NCBI GenBank assembly: GCA_027365215.1
Contig: DAHXNT010000027.1
Coordinates: 1 to 7,669 of the forward strand
Length of the DNA stretch: 7,669 nucleotides
Direction of reading: 5' to 3'
Source of the DNA: Microcaldota archaeon
GTDB taxonomy: Archaea; Micrarchaeota; Micrarchaeia; Micrarchaeales; Micrarchaeaceae
The position numbers and the translations under genes were made by a program. Below, piece after piece: positions 1-5,535 of this stretch. How positions within the stretch are numbered: the first letter of the stretch is position 1; each line of letters begins with the position of its first letter. The notes beneath the pieces are model-generated. The model did not search any database. It was not told the DNA's origin and saw nothing but the letters and a program-made list of their open reading frames with translations.

Positions 1-451
1 GGACGCCGTCGCTCCTGTCGAACAGCCCTACGAGGTCGTTGGAGCCCAATGACACCTTCGGAGTTATCACGACCTCGGAGTCCAAGTCAAGGAACCTCGT
101 CTTCTCCTCAAGGTACTTCCTTGCGGTATCCCTGACGACCGAATCCACGTCGATCGTTTTGCCGTTGTCGCCTGCCGACGCCCTTCCCGCAACTATCACC
201 TCAATCGGCTTGGTTATCTTGCCATTGCCGAAGCCCACGGAAGACGAGCCTCCGACTATAAGCCCCTTGTCGACGTTGTAGTGCTGCGGTCTTCCGACTG
301 CCTCCACATACTCCTTGTAGAGCGAGTTGCTCACGCTTTCCACTATCCCGTCTATGAGCGTGTCTGGGTGACCCTGGCCCTTTCTCTCAACGAATTCCAC
401 CTCCTGCTCGCTTACAGGAACCGCATCAAGCCTGTTTATCCTAATTCCCAT
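1..451 (-). CDS. mat: S-adenosylmethionine synthetase (methionine adenosyltransferase), archaeal type, 5' part only
   Basis: Makes S-adenosylmethionine from methionine and ATP in the cytoplasm. The gene runs off the left edge; the first 150 residues are present out of about 400 usual for the archaeal family, which is distinct from bacterial MetK. Seen: the N-terminal VERKGQGHPDTLIDGI block (residues 21-36), whose GHPD is the hallmark near the ATP site, then HYNVDKGLIVGG (57-68), KPIEVIVAGRA (81-91), and a segment SLGSNDLVGLF (134-144) that parallels the region after the first strand pair in Methanocaldococcus MAT as I recall it. The ATG at 449-451 fits the family start; ATGs further upstream are out of frame or hit stops at once. 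There is no Shine-Dalgarno sequence. A TATA-like box about 30 bp upstream suggests a nearly leaderless mRNA. It lies 93 bp downstream of infB on the same strand, but the intervening palindrome suggests separate control. Confidence 0.93.
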   Translation of the reverse strand, partial: MGIRINRLDAVPVSEQEVEFVERKGQGHPDTLIDGIVESVSNSLYKEYVEAVGRPQHYNVDKGLIVGGSSSVGFGNGKITKPIEVIVAGRASAGDNGKTIDVDSVVRDTARKYLEEKTRFLDLDSEVVITPKVSLGSNDLVGLFDRSDGV

Positions 452-478
452 ATCATCATGAGGAACAGGACATTGACT

Positions 479-487
479 GTATAAATT
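479..487 (-). promoter_or_regulatory. Putative TATA box for mat
   Basis: Minus-strand AATTTATAC. Its centre lies about 31 bp upstream of the mat ATG, which would place transcription start within a few bases of the start codon. This is inferred from spacing and composition only. Confidence 0.5.
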
Positions 488-495
488 GGTTTTTG

Positions 496-526
496 ACAGT
501 ATTATTCATATATGAATAATCACTGT
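496..526. promoter_or_regulatory. Long palindrome between infB and mat (operator or terminator hairpin)
   Basis: A perfect 20-bp palindrome, ATTATTCATATATGAATAAT (501-520), is extended by ACAGT on the left (496-500) and ACTGT on the right (522-526), with one unpaired C at 521. This gives 25-bp arms. It starts 18 bp downstream of the infB stop and ends just upstream of the mat TATA box. It could be a regulator-binding dyad for mat or an RNA hairpin ending infB transcripts. No U-run follows on the minus strand, so termination is not the clear choice. Confidence 0.6.
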
Positions 527-544
527 TGAGGAAAATTAGCAGGC

Positions 545-2281
545 TTATCTGGACTTCGCCTTCCTCTTTATATCTATTATCTTTTTGAGTAGATCCATCT
601 CGGCGTCGCTTATCAGGTCCTTGTGTTCGTACAGCAGCGCGCTCTCGTCGCTGTCTGTAGGCCTCGTGTACAGCGTCTGCGCCTCCTTTATCTGCCTGCC
701 GTACGTCGGCCCTTCGACGGATATCGCGACAGAATCGCCCTTCTTCGCCTCGCTCAGCGCGCTCTTCTCGGTCTGTATTCCCTTTATCCTGCCGATGACT
801 GATCCGCTATCGCTTATCAGGACGTAGCCGGGCCTTATCCTGCCCTCTTCGACCTTCACGCCGAATATTGCGGGCCCGGATACCCTGAAGCACGAGTTCG
901 GTATGAGATACACCGCACCTGGGAACACGACCATGTCCTCCACGCTCTTCGCGGCGTCGCTCTTCTTCTTGGCCATGTATTCCTTGTAGTCGTCTATGAG
1001 CTTGTATATTATGCTGCCCTCTATCACGGCCACTCCGGATGACGAGGCCTCCTCCTGCGCATCCGGCTCAATCTTTACGTTGAAGCTGATGATTACCGAG
1101 CCGAACTGGTCCAGCGCCTTCATCGCGAACGCGTCCATCACGTCCCTCTTAGTCACGTTCCCTATACCCTTCTTGCTTATCTTGAGGCCCTCGTTCTCTA
1201 GGAGCCTGGATATCGCCTCCAAGCTGCCTATGGAGTCCGCCTTCAGCACCGCGCCGATTTTGTCGGTCTTGAAGACACCACCGAGCTCTGCATTTATCTG
1301 GCTGATGTACTCCTCGCCTACGACCTGCACGACAGGCGAGCCCGGCAGCGCGCCGTCCAGATCGTTCGCGCTTATCTTCACTCCCGAAGCGGCGCTCACC
1401 GAATCGACGTTGAAGAACTTGCTGGACGACTCTCTTATCTCCGTGAGCGGCTTCGGCTTTAGCAACGCCTTTATCTTCGTCTTAGTCACGCCGTCGACCG
1501 TCGCAAAGGCTATGGTGTCGTTTACATGCAGCGAGCCATCATAGAGTATAACATCTATCGTAGTCCCGAGGCCCCTTACCTCCTTCCTTTCTAGGATGGA
1601 TCCGCGTCCGTGTCCGCTGACCTCTATCTTCAGTCTCATCTCAAGATATCTTTGCGCCAGGCCCGTGACCACCATTAGCAGCTCGGCTATTCCCTCCCCT
1701 GTCTTCGCGCTTATCGGCACTATTGCAATCTCTTTCTGGAAGCTCTTTACCTGGTCGAAGACGTTGCTCGTGAATCCCAGCTCCCCTATCTTGCCGATTA
1801 TGCCGTACAGGCTGTTCTCGAGCCTTTCGAGCACGTCCTTCCTCTGGTGCTTCATCGACTCCGCTATGCTGTTAGTCTTCCGCACCTGCCAGCCGGACGC
1901 AGCGATGACGAACGGCGTCTTGTACTCCTGGAGTATTTCCACCGCCTCGATCGTCTGCGGCTCGAAGCCCTGGTTTATGTCCACTACCAGTATGGCCATG
2001 TCGGCGACGCTCCCTCCCCTCTTTCGCAGGTTCGTGAACGCCTCGTGGCCCGGCGTGTCTATGAATAGAAGGCCGGGAAGGGTTATGTTGACGCCGAACG
2101 TACCCTTGAGGTCCGTGCATATCTTGTTTATCACGTCTATCGGCACCTCGCTTGCGCCGATGTGTTGCGTTATGCCGCCGGCCTCCCTGGCTGCGACGGT
2201 TGTGTTCCTTATCCTGTCGAGTAAGGTGGTCTTGCCATGGTCCACGTGACCCATCACAACTATTATTGGCTGCCTTATCAT
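545..2281 (-). CDS. infB: Translation initiation factor aIF5B (IF2-like GTPase), G4 motif missing
   Basis: Ribosomal-subunit-joining GTPase of archaea and eukaryotes. Its 578 residues are close to the usual length of about 590-600. Seen in order: G1 GHVDHGKT (11-18), the switch I region GGITQHIG (35-42), G3 DTPGH (75-79), G5 SAK (191-193), then beta-barrel domain II (about 225-335), domain III (about 340-445, IGAVLKADSIGSLEA) and domain IV to the C-terminal KRKAKSR. The odd point is that TPFVIAA (122-128) is followed directly by SGWQ. Other aIF5B proteins have AANKIDxIxGW here, so six residues carrying the NKxD guanine-specificity motif (G4) are absent while the reading frame stays open. The ATG at 2281 fits the family start. 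A TATA-like box at 2307-2313 would give a leaderless mRNA. ndk is divergent on the other side; in many archaea ndk and infB sit together downstream of L7Ae/S28e/L24e genes, so this looks like a rearranged remnant of that cluster. Confidence 0.95.
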   Translation of the reverse strand: MIRQPIIVVMGHVDHGKTTLLDRIRNTTVAAREAGGITQHIGASEVPIDVINKICTDLKGTFGVNITLPGLLFIDTPGHEAFTNLRKRGGSVADMAILVVDINQGFEPQTIEAVEILQEYKTPFVIAASGWQVRKTNSIAESMKHQRKDVLERLENSLYGIIGKIGELGFTSNVFDQVKSFQKEIAIVPISAKTGEGIAELLMVVTGLAQRYLEMRLKIEVSGHGRGSILERKEVRGLGTTIDVILYDGSLHVNDTIAFATVDGVTKTKIKALLKPKPLTEIRESSSKFFNVDSVSAASGVKISANDLDGALPGSPVVQVVGEEYISQINAELGGVFKTDKIGAVLKADSIGSLEAISRLLENEGLKISKKGIGNVTKRDVMDAFAMKALDQFGSVIISFNVKIEPDAQEEASSSGVAVIEGSIIYKLIDDYKEYMAKKKSDAAKSVEDMVVFPGAVYLIPNSCFRVSGPAIFGVKVEEGRIRPGYVLISDSGSVIGRIKGIQTEKSALSEAKKGDSVAISVEGPTYGRQIKEAQTLYTRPTDSDESALLYEHKDLISDAEMDLLKKIIDIKRKAKSR

Positions 2282-2306
2282 ACGAACACCAAAAGTAGCC
2301 GCCGCT

Positions 2307-2313
2307 CTATATT
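2307..2313 (-). promoter_or_regulatory. Putative TATA box for infB
   Basis: Minus-strand AATATAG, centred about 29 bp upstream of the infB ATG, consistent with a leaderless transcript starting near 2284. Based on position and composition only. Confidence 0.4.
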
Positions 2314-2323
2314 CTATTGAGGT

Positions 2324-2335
2324 TAAAAGCTTTTA
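2324..2335. repeat. 12-bp palindrome in the infB-ndk divergent region
   Basis: TAAAAGCTTTTA is a perfect palindrome, 43 bp upstream of the infB start and 77 bp upstream of ndk. It could be a regulator site, but AT-rich palindromes of this size also arise by chance. Confidence 0.3.
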
Positions 2336-2347
2336 TGTGTATATGGG

Positions 2348-2355
2348 TTTAATAC
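2348..2355 (+). promoter_or_regulatory. Possible TATA box for ndk
   Basis: TTTAATAC, about 60 bp upstream of the ndk ATG, which would give a 5' leader of roughly 35 nt. The leader includes GAGG (2389-2393 area) too far from the ATG to be a good Shine-Dalgarno sequence, and a weak GTGGT close to it. A second AT-rich stretch near 2380-2387 is an alternative box that would make the mRNA leaderless. Confidence 0.3.
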
Positions 2356-2411
2356 TTTGAGTGCAGAATTAGTGGCAGTGAAATAAGCAGAGGAAAGCAA
2401 AAAGTGGTCGC

Positions 2412-2981
2412 ATGATTGAAAGAACATTGGTTTTGGTGAAGCCGGACGGGGTGTACAGGGCGCTTATAGGGAAGGTCATACAGCGCTTCGAGGACGCGGG
2501 ACTGAAGATTGTCGGCATGAAGATAGTCAGGCCGAGCAAGGATATGGCTTCAGAGCACTATGTGGCCGACGAGAAATGGCTGCTGGACGTGGGCACGAAA
2601 TCGAAGAAGTCGTACATCGAGAAGGGCATGGACGTCAAGGAGAGCGAGCTTGAAATAGGGAACAGGGTTAGAAACTATCTCCTCGACTACATAACCAGCG
2701 GGCCGGTAGCCGCGATCGTCGTCGAAGGCAACGAGGCGATATCGATAGTCAGAAAGATCGGCGGCTCCACGTCACCGCAGAAAGCCGATCCGTCCACCAT
2801 CAGAGGCGCATATTCCAGCGACTCGTACCAGATGGCCGATGAAGGGAAGCGCGCTGTCAGGAACATACTTCACATGTCAGAGGATTCCGCCGTGGCGAAG
2901 CGCGAGATATCGATATGGTTCAGCGACGCGGAACTTGTCGAATACAAGAGATCAGACGAAGGCGCGCAATACGGGATATGA
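2412..2981 (+). CDS. ndk: Nucleoside diphosphate kinase, long archaeal-type form
   Basis: Transfers the gamma-phosphate of ATP to NDPs through a phosphohistidine intermediate. Seen: start MIERTLVLVKPDG with the conserved Lys10; SGPVAAIVVEG (96-106); Arg114; GSTSPQKADPSTIRG (118-132) with the nucleotide-binding Thr and Arg131; and RNILHMSED (150-158) with Asn151 and catalytic His154. The length is 189 residues against about 140-160 for standard NDPKs. The extra residues are an insertion of roughly 28 residues at about 57-90, before the SGP motif, and about nine more between TIRG and the catalytic loop. A short C-terminal extension, ELVEYKRSDEGAQYGI, resembles that of Pyrococcus NDPK from memory. 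All catalytic residues are present, so it should be active. The ATG fits the family start. It is divergent from infB (130-bp gap) and convergent with the DUF59 gene. Confidence 0.95.
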   Translation: MIERTLVLVKPDGVYRALIGKVIQRFEDAGLKIVGMKIVRPSKDMASEHYVADEKWLLDVGTKSKKSYIEKGMDVKESELEIGNRVRNYLLDYITSGPVAAIVVEGNEAISIVRKIGGSTSPQKADPSTIRGAYSSDSYQMADEGKRAVRNILHMSEDSAVAKREISIWFSDAELVEYKRSDEGAQYGI

Positions 2982-2996
2982 TGCGCATGACATCTG

Positions 2997-3021
2997 ACTG
3001 AAGCGCGGCCTGCGCTTCAGT
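2997..3021. terminator. Hairpin between convergent ndk and DUF59 genes
   Basis: ACTGAAGCGC (2997-3006) and GCGCTTCAGT (3012-3021) form a perfect 10-bp stem with a 5-nt loop. It begins 15 bp after the ndk stop. On the other strand the DUF59 stop codon (3017-3019) lies inside the stem. Position between converging genes favours a bidirectional terminator-like element. Only a short TTT follows on the plus strand and no U-run on the minus strand, so it may act through RNA 3'-end structure rather than classic intrinsic termination. Confidence 0.6.
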
Positions 3022-3310
3022 TTCGGTACTTTATCTCGTCGCTCATCATCTCCGGATCCCACAGCGGATCCCAGCTGAGGTCGATATCCACCTTCTTGAC
3101 GCCCTGGATAGACTGCAGACGCAGCTGCGCGTCCGCCATTATTATGCTAGTGACGGGGCACATCGGAGATGTCATCGTGAGCTTGACTTTCACGTCGCCT
3201 TCGCTGCTTATGCTTATGCCTTGTATCAGCCCTATGCTGACTATGTCCGCGCCGAGCTCGGGATCCTTGCACTGTGCGAGCGCGTCCACGACGTCTTTCA
3301 CTGTTACCAT
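3017..3310 (-). CDS. MIP18/SufT-like (DUF59) Fe-S cluster assembly protein
   Basis: Small cytoplasmic protein of the MIP18/PaaD/SufT family, whose members help load or mature Fe-S clusters. Seen in 97 residues: KDPELG (15-20), SIGLI (25-29), the family signature TSPMCP with Cys51 (47-52), and the C-terminal WDPLWDPEMMSDE block (80-92) resembling the family's WDPPWxPEMMS. I chose the ATG at 3310 over an in-frame TTG at 3328: the family normally begins with a Met just before the first helix, and a clear TATA box (3334-3340) is placed for transcription to begin at this ATG. It follows the TPR-AAA gene on the same strand with a 76-bp gap but seems to have its own promoter. Its exact role (general Fe-S assembly or a dedicated target) cannot be read from sequence. 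Confidence 0.88.
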   Translation of the reverse strand: MVTVKDVVDALAQCKDPELGADIVSIGLIQGISISSEGDVKVKLTMTSPMCPVTSIIMADAQLRLQSIQGVKKVDIDLSWDPLWDPEMMSDEIKYRN

Positions 3311-3331
3311 GATATCAACTCTGCGCAAAGG

Positions 3332-3342
3332 GATATAAAATC
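3332..3342 (-). promoter_or_regulatory. Putative TATA box for the DUF59 gene
   Basis: Minus-strand GATTTTATATC is the best TATA match in the window. Its centre is about 27 bp upstream of the ATG at 3310, predicting a leaderless mRNA and supporting that start. Confidence 0.6.
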
Positions 3343-3386
3343 AGATGCGCGGAGGCGTTTACGGCGCTCTTCGGATTGCCGCTCAA

Positions 3387-4964
3387 TCAGAACAGGTGCA
3401 CCGCCCACCAGCGCATGAATCTCTTGATCCTTATCCTGCGCGGGCTGGTGTTCTTCTTTATGTCGTTGACCATGGCCTTGTACGCGACCTTCTCCTGCGC
3501 GTCGAGCTTCCCCTCTTTCACGATCTCCTGCTTCTTGCCGTCGACCGTCTGCTTTTCTGTCTTGGTGATGACGTCATTCTTCACCATACCGTACCATTCG
3601 TCGAGGGAGCTGCTCGCCGTCTCCTTGTCCTTTATTATGGAGATAAGGTCTGACATAGTCATGTTCCTGCCGCGCTGCTTGGTGTACTCGTGGAGAAGCG
3701 GCTTCATCGTGGCCTTGTCGCATATGCTTTCTATGTCCGCAGGCGAGTATCCCATCGTGGCCCTGGCAAGCCTGCCATAGCTAAGGTGGTTCTTCGGCGT
3801 CCTCCTAGTGTAAAACTCGAACAGCTTCTTCCTGTCCTTGTACGTCGGCACGGTCAGGTATATCCTGTCGCCGAACCTGCCGCTCCTTTTCAGCGCAGGG
3901 TCTATGTCCCAGGGCGTGTTGGTCGTGCCCACCACATAGATTCCTTCTGGATTCTTCTCCACGCCGCTCATCTCGCTGAGGAAGGCGTTTACCGCCAGCC
4001 TGAGCGCGGAGCTGTCCGACGCTCCGCCGCCTCCGCCCCTCTTCGGGGTCAGGGCATCGAGCTCGTCGAACACCAGTATCACCGGCGCGTGCTGCCTTGC
4101 CAGCTCAAATATCCTGTGCAGGTTCTTCTCGGTATTGCCCGTGTACATGTCGACTATCTGCGCTATCCTGGCCACGTAGACGTTGGCATTGGCCTCTCCG
4201 GCAACCGCGTTGACTATATGCGTCTTTCCGACTCCGGGAGGCCCGTAAAGTATGAGGCCCATGCCCATCTTCTTGCCGTACTTCTTGAAGAGGCGCGGCT
4301 CTTTCATCGATAGCACGACGTTCTCCGCCAGGTACTTCTTGACCTTCTCCAGGCCTATTACAGAGTCGAACTTTATCTCGGACTTGTAGAACGCAAGGCT
4401 CTTTATCTGCCCATCCTCTATCACGTCCTTGCCCTCCTGGAGCTGTTGCTCTTCCTTCTTATCCGAGGGCTGCTTGTACTGCTGCACGGATACCTGCGAG
4501 GGCGCGCCCTTCGGCGATGCGTTCACGTGCATCAGCGCATCTATCCTTTCCAGCCTTGTCTTCGCTTCAGTATAATCAGGGTTTATCTTCAGGGATTTCT
4601 CGTACCAGTACCTGGCCCCTATGTAGTCGTCGTTGGCCTCTGCGATATCCCCGATAAGAAGGGGCGCGTCTGCGCTGTCGGGCTGCAGTTCCATAACAAA
4701 GTCAAGATCCCTCTTCGCCCCGTCATAGTTCTTGAGCATCCTGTTGGTCAGCGCCCTGTTGAAGTATGCATCGGAATACTTGTTGTCTATCTCTATAGCT
4801 GCCGTGAACTCCTTCAGCGCCTCTTCGAACTTGCTTTCCTCGAACAGGCTGTTGCCCTTCCTCCAATGGTCCTTTGCGTCGGGGTTGACCTCGTGCTTCG
4901 GCGGATTCGCTGCCGATGCCGCTGGTCCTGTGCTGCCACCCTTCTGTGGATTGCTGCTGGTCAC
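3387..4964 (-). CDS. TPR-AAA+ ATPase (Cdc48/Vps4-like AAA module with N-terminal TPRs)
   Basis: 525 residues. A low-complexity N-terminus (1-25) precedes about three tetratricopeptide repeats (about 30-143: HWRKGNSLFEESKFEEALKE, then AYFNRALTNRMLKNYDGAKR, then PLLIGDIAEANDDYIGARYW). A Gln/Lys-rich linker follows (about 150-190), then one classic AAA domain: Walker A GPPGVGKT (241-248), aromatic pore loop MYTG (273-276), Walker B LVFDEL (296-301; Asp300, Glu301), sensor-1 GTTN (Asn349), Arg360/Arg363 in the arginine-finger position, and helical lid YSPADIESIC (406-415). The ATPase core is therefore complete. The C-terminal 75 residues are charged and end in a basic/aromatic tail, KRFMRWWAVHLF, that I do not recognise. 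The pore loop and fingers imply a hexameric threading or remodelling ATPase, with the TPRs as substrate or partner receptor; the substrate is unknown. The start is GTG at 4964 (no in-frame ATG nearby). It lies 41 bp downstream of rnhA on the same strand, probably co-transcribed. Confidence 0.9.
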   Translation of the reverse strand: MTSSNPQKGGSTGPAASAANPPKHEVNPDAKDHWRKGNSLFEESKFEEALKEFTAAIEIDNKYSDAYFNRALTNRMLKNYDGAKRDLDFVMELQPDSADAPLLIGDIAEANDDYIGARYWYEKSLKINPDYTEAKTRLERIDALMHVNASPKGAPSQVSVQQYKQPSDKKEEQQLQEGKDVIEDGQIKSLAFYKSEIKFDSVIGLEKVKKYLAENVVLSMKEPRLFKKYGKKMGMGLILYGPPGVGKTHIVNAVAGEANANVYVARIAQIVDMYTGNTEKNLHRIFELARQHAPVILVFDELDALTPKRGGGGGASDSSALRLAVNAFLSEMSGVEKNPEGIYVVGTTNTPWDIDPALKRSGRFGDRIYLTVPTYKDRKKLFEFYTRRTPKNHLSYGRLARATMGYSPADIESICDKATMKPLLHEYTKQRGRNMTMSDLISIIKDKETASSSLDEWYGMVKNDVITKTEKQTVDGKKQEIVKEGKLDAQEKVAYKAMVNDIKKNTSPRRIRIKRFMRWWAVHLF

Positions 4965-4994
4965 GCTTTAACCCTAATAGATTATTCCATTTCA

Positions 4995-5004
4995 TTATTT
5001 ATTA
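4995..5004 (-). promoter_or_regulatory. Possible TATA box for the TPR-AAA gene
   Basis: Minus-strand AATAAATAAT in the rnhA-AAA gap, about 35 bp upstream of the GTG start. It could give the ATPase its own short-leader transcript besides readthrough from rnhA. Confidence 0.35.
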
Positions 5005-5005
5005 C

Positions 5006-5446
5006 TTATCGCTTCGCAGCCTTCTCTTCGATTGTGTCGAGAAGCCTGTTCAGATCCGCATCGACCTCGCTTATCCCCTCGTGCGAACGGCGCCTGTTCG
5101 TGAACGACACGCCATGGAACATGCCTTTCAGTCTCTGCACGGATTCGTTGAGCGGTTTCATCTCCGCAGAGCGGACCCTGTACCTGCCGTTGAGCTGGCG
5201 CACGACCAGTTCGCTATCGGAGTACAGTTCCACATCCATGTCCTTTGGATCGCCGAGCGCGTTGGCGCACCATCTCAGCGCGAGCATTATGGCGGTGTAT
5301 TCGGCGAAGTTGTTAGTCTTTATGCCGTTGTACTTCGACAGCCTCTTCAGCAGTTTCGCACCATCGTATACCGCGAAACCAGATGCGCTCATGCCGGGAT
5401 TGCCCCTTGACGCGCCGTCAGTATATATTGTAACCTTCCTTACCAA
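5006..5446 (-). CDS. rnhA: Ribonuclease HI
   Basis: Cleaves the RNA strand of RNA-DNA hybrids (primers, R-loops) by a two-metal mechanism. Seen in 146 residues: TDGASRGNPG (9-18) with catalytic Asp10, TNNFAEYTAI with Glu49, YSDSELVVRQLNG with Asp77, and VDADLN with Asp129 in the position of the fourth acidic residue. It is of the compact archaeal/bacterial type without an N-terminal hybrid-binding domain. The last third has an unusual basic stretch, NRRRSHEG (117-124), where many homologues have VPRExN. The start is uncertain: no ATG exists in frame after the upstream stop, so TTG at 5446 is the best candidate, with a GGTG sequence five bases upstream that could pair with the 16S 3' end. It is first in a likely rnhA then TPR-AAA unit and divergent from AMMECR1 (89-bp gap). 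Confidence 0.92.
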   Translation of the reverse strand: MVRKVTIYTDGASRGNPGMSASGFAVYDGAKLLKRLSKYNGIKTNNFAEYTAIMLALRWCANALGDPKDMDVELYSDSELVVRQLNGRYRVRSAEMKPLNESVQRLKGMFHGVSFTNRRRSHEGISEVDADLNRLLDTIEEKAAKR

Positions 5447-5450
5447 ACCA

Positions 5451-5454
5451 GCAC
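5451..5454 (-). promoter_or_regulatory. GGTG ribosome-binding site before the TTG start of rnhA
   Basis: Minus-strand GGTG lies about five bases before the proposed TTG. Because no ATG is available in frame, this short match is the main local support for TTG initiation. Confidence 0.35.
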
Positions 5455-5477
5455 CAATAAATCATTTGTCACTCAAT

Positions 5478-5487
5478 GATAATTTAG
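5478..5487 (-). promoter_or_regulatory. Putative TATA box for rnhA
   Basis: Minus-strand CTAAATTATC, about 36 bp upstream of the proposed TTG start, predicting a leader of about 10 nt that would still include the GGTG motif. Confidence 0.4.
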
Positions 5488-5497
5488 TAACTGTTAG

Positions 5498-5507
5498 GTT
5501 TAATAAC
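5498..5507 (+). promoter_or_regulatory. Putative TATA box for the AMMECR1 gene
   Basis: GTTTAATAAC is centred about 33 bp upstream of the ATG at 5536. Predicted transcription start is near 5528, close to a GGTG (5527-5530) that may serve as a weak ribosome-binding site. Confidence 0.45.
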
Positions 5508-5533
5508 GTACACATGACGTGCACGCGGTGTAC
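5508..5533. promoter_or_regulatory. Nested dyad over the AMMECR1 transcription start region
   Basis: GTACAC (5508-5513) and GTGTAC (5528-5533) are inverted repeats 14 bp apart. Between them is a perfect 8-bp palindrome, CGTGCACG (5518-5525), whose centre is offset by one base. The element fills the space between TATA box and start codon, where an archaeal repressor would block initiation. No regulator is identified. Confidence 0.35.
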
Positions 5534-5535
5534 CC

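Noticed and set aside
39..484. Two plus-strand frames at the left end
   Set aside because: The minus strand encodes an archaeal methionine adenosyltransferase through 1-451, so these are antisense shadows.
496..526. SAM riboswitch upstream of mat
   Set aside because: The element is a simple palindrome without the conserved junctions of any known SAM riboswitch class, and the mat mRNA appears almost leaderless.
1860..1930. Frameshift as the explanation for the missing aIF5B G4 motif
   Set aside because: The frame is continuous, with recognisable aIF5B sequence on both sides and a gap of exactly six residues. A single-base frameshift would not produce this.
996..2249. Two long plus-strand open frames (996-1544 and 1596-2249)
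   Set aside because: Both are antisense shadows of aIF5B, Ser/Pro/Thr-rich and without motifs.
3311..3328. TTG start adding six residues to the DUF59 protein
   Set aside because: The ATG at 3310 fits the family N-terminus and the TATA-box spacing better.
4723..4995. 90-codon minus-strand frame starting with ATG just upstream of the AAA gene's GTG
   Set aside because: It overlaps the AAA gene in another frame and gives a Gln/Arg-rich sequence without domain; the GTG frame carries the TPR and AAA motifs.
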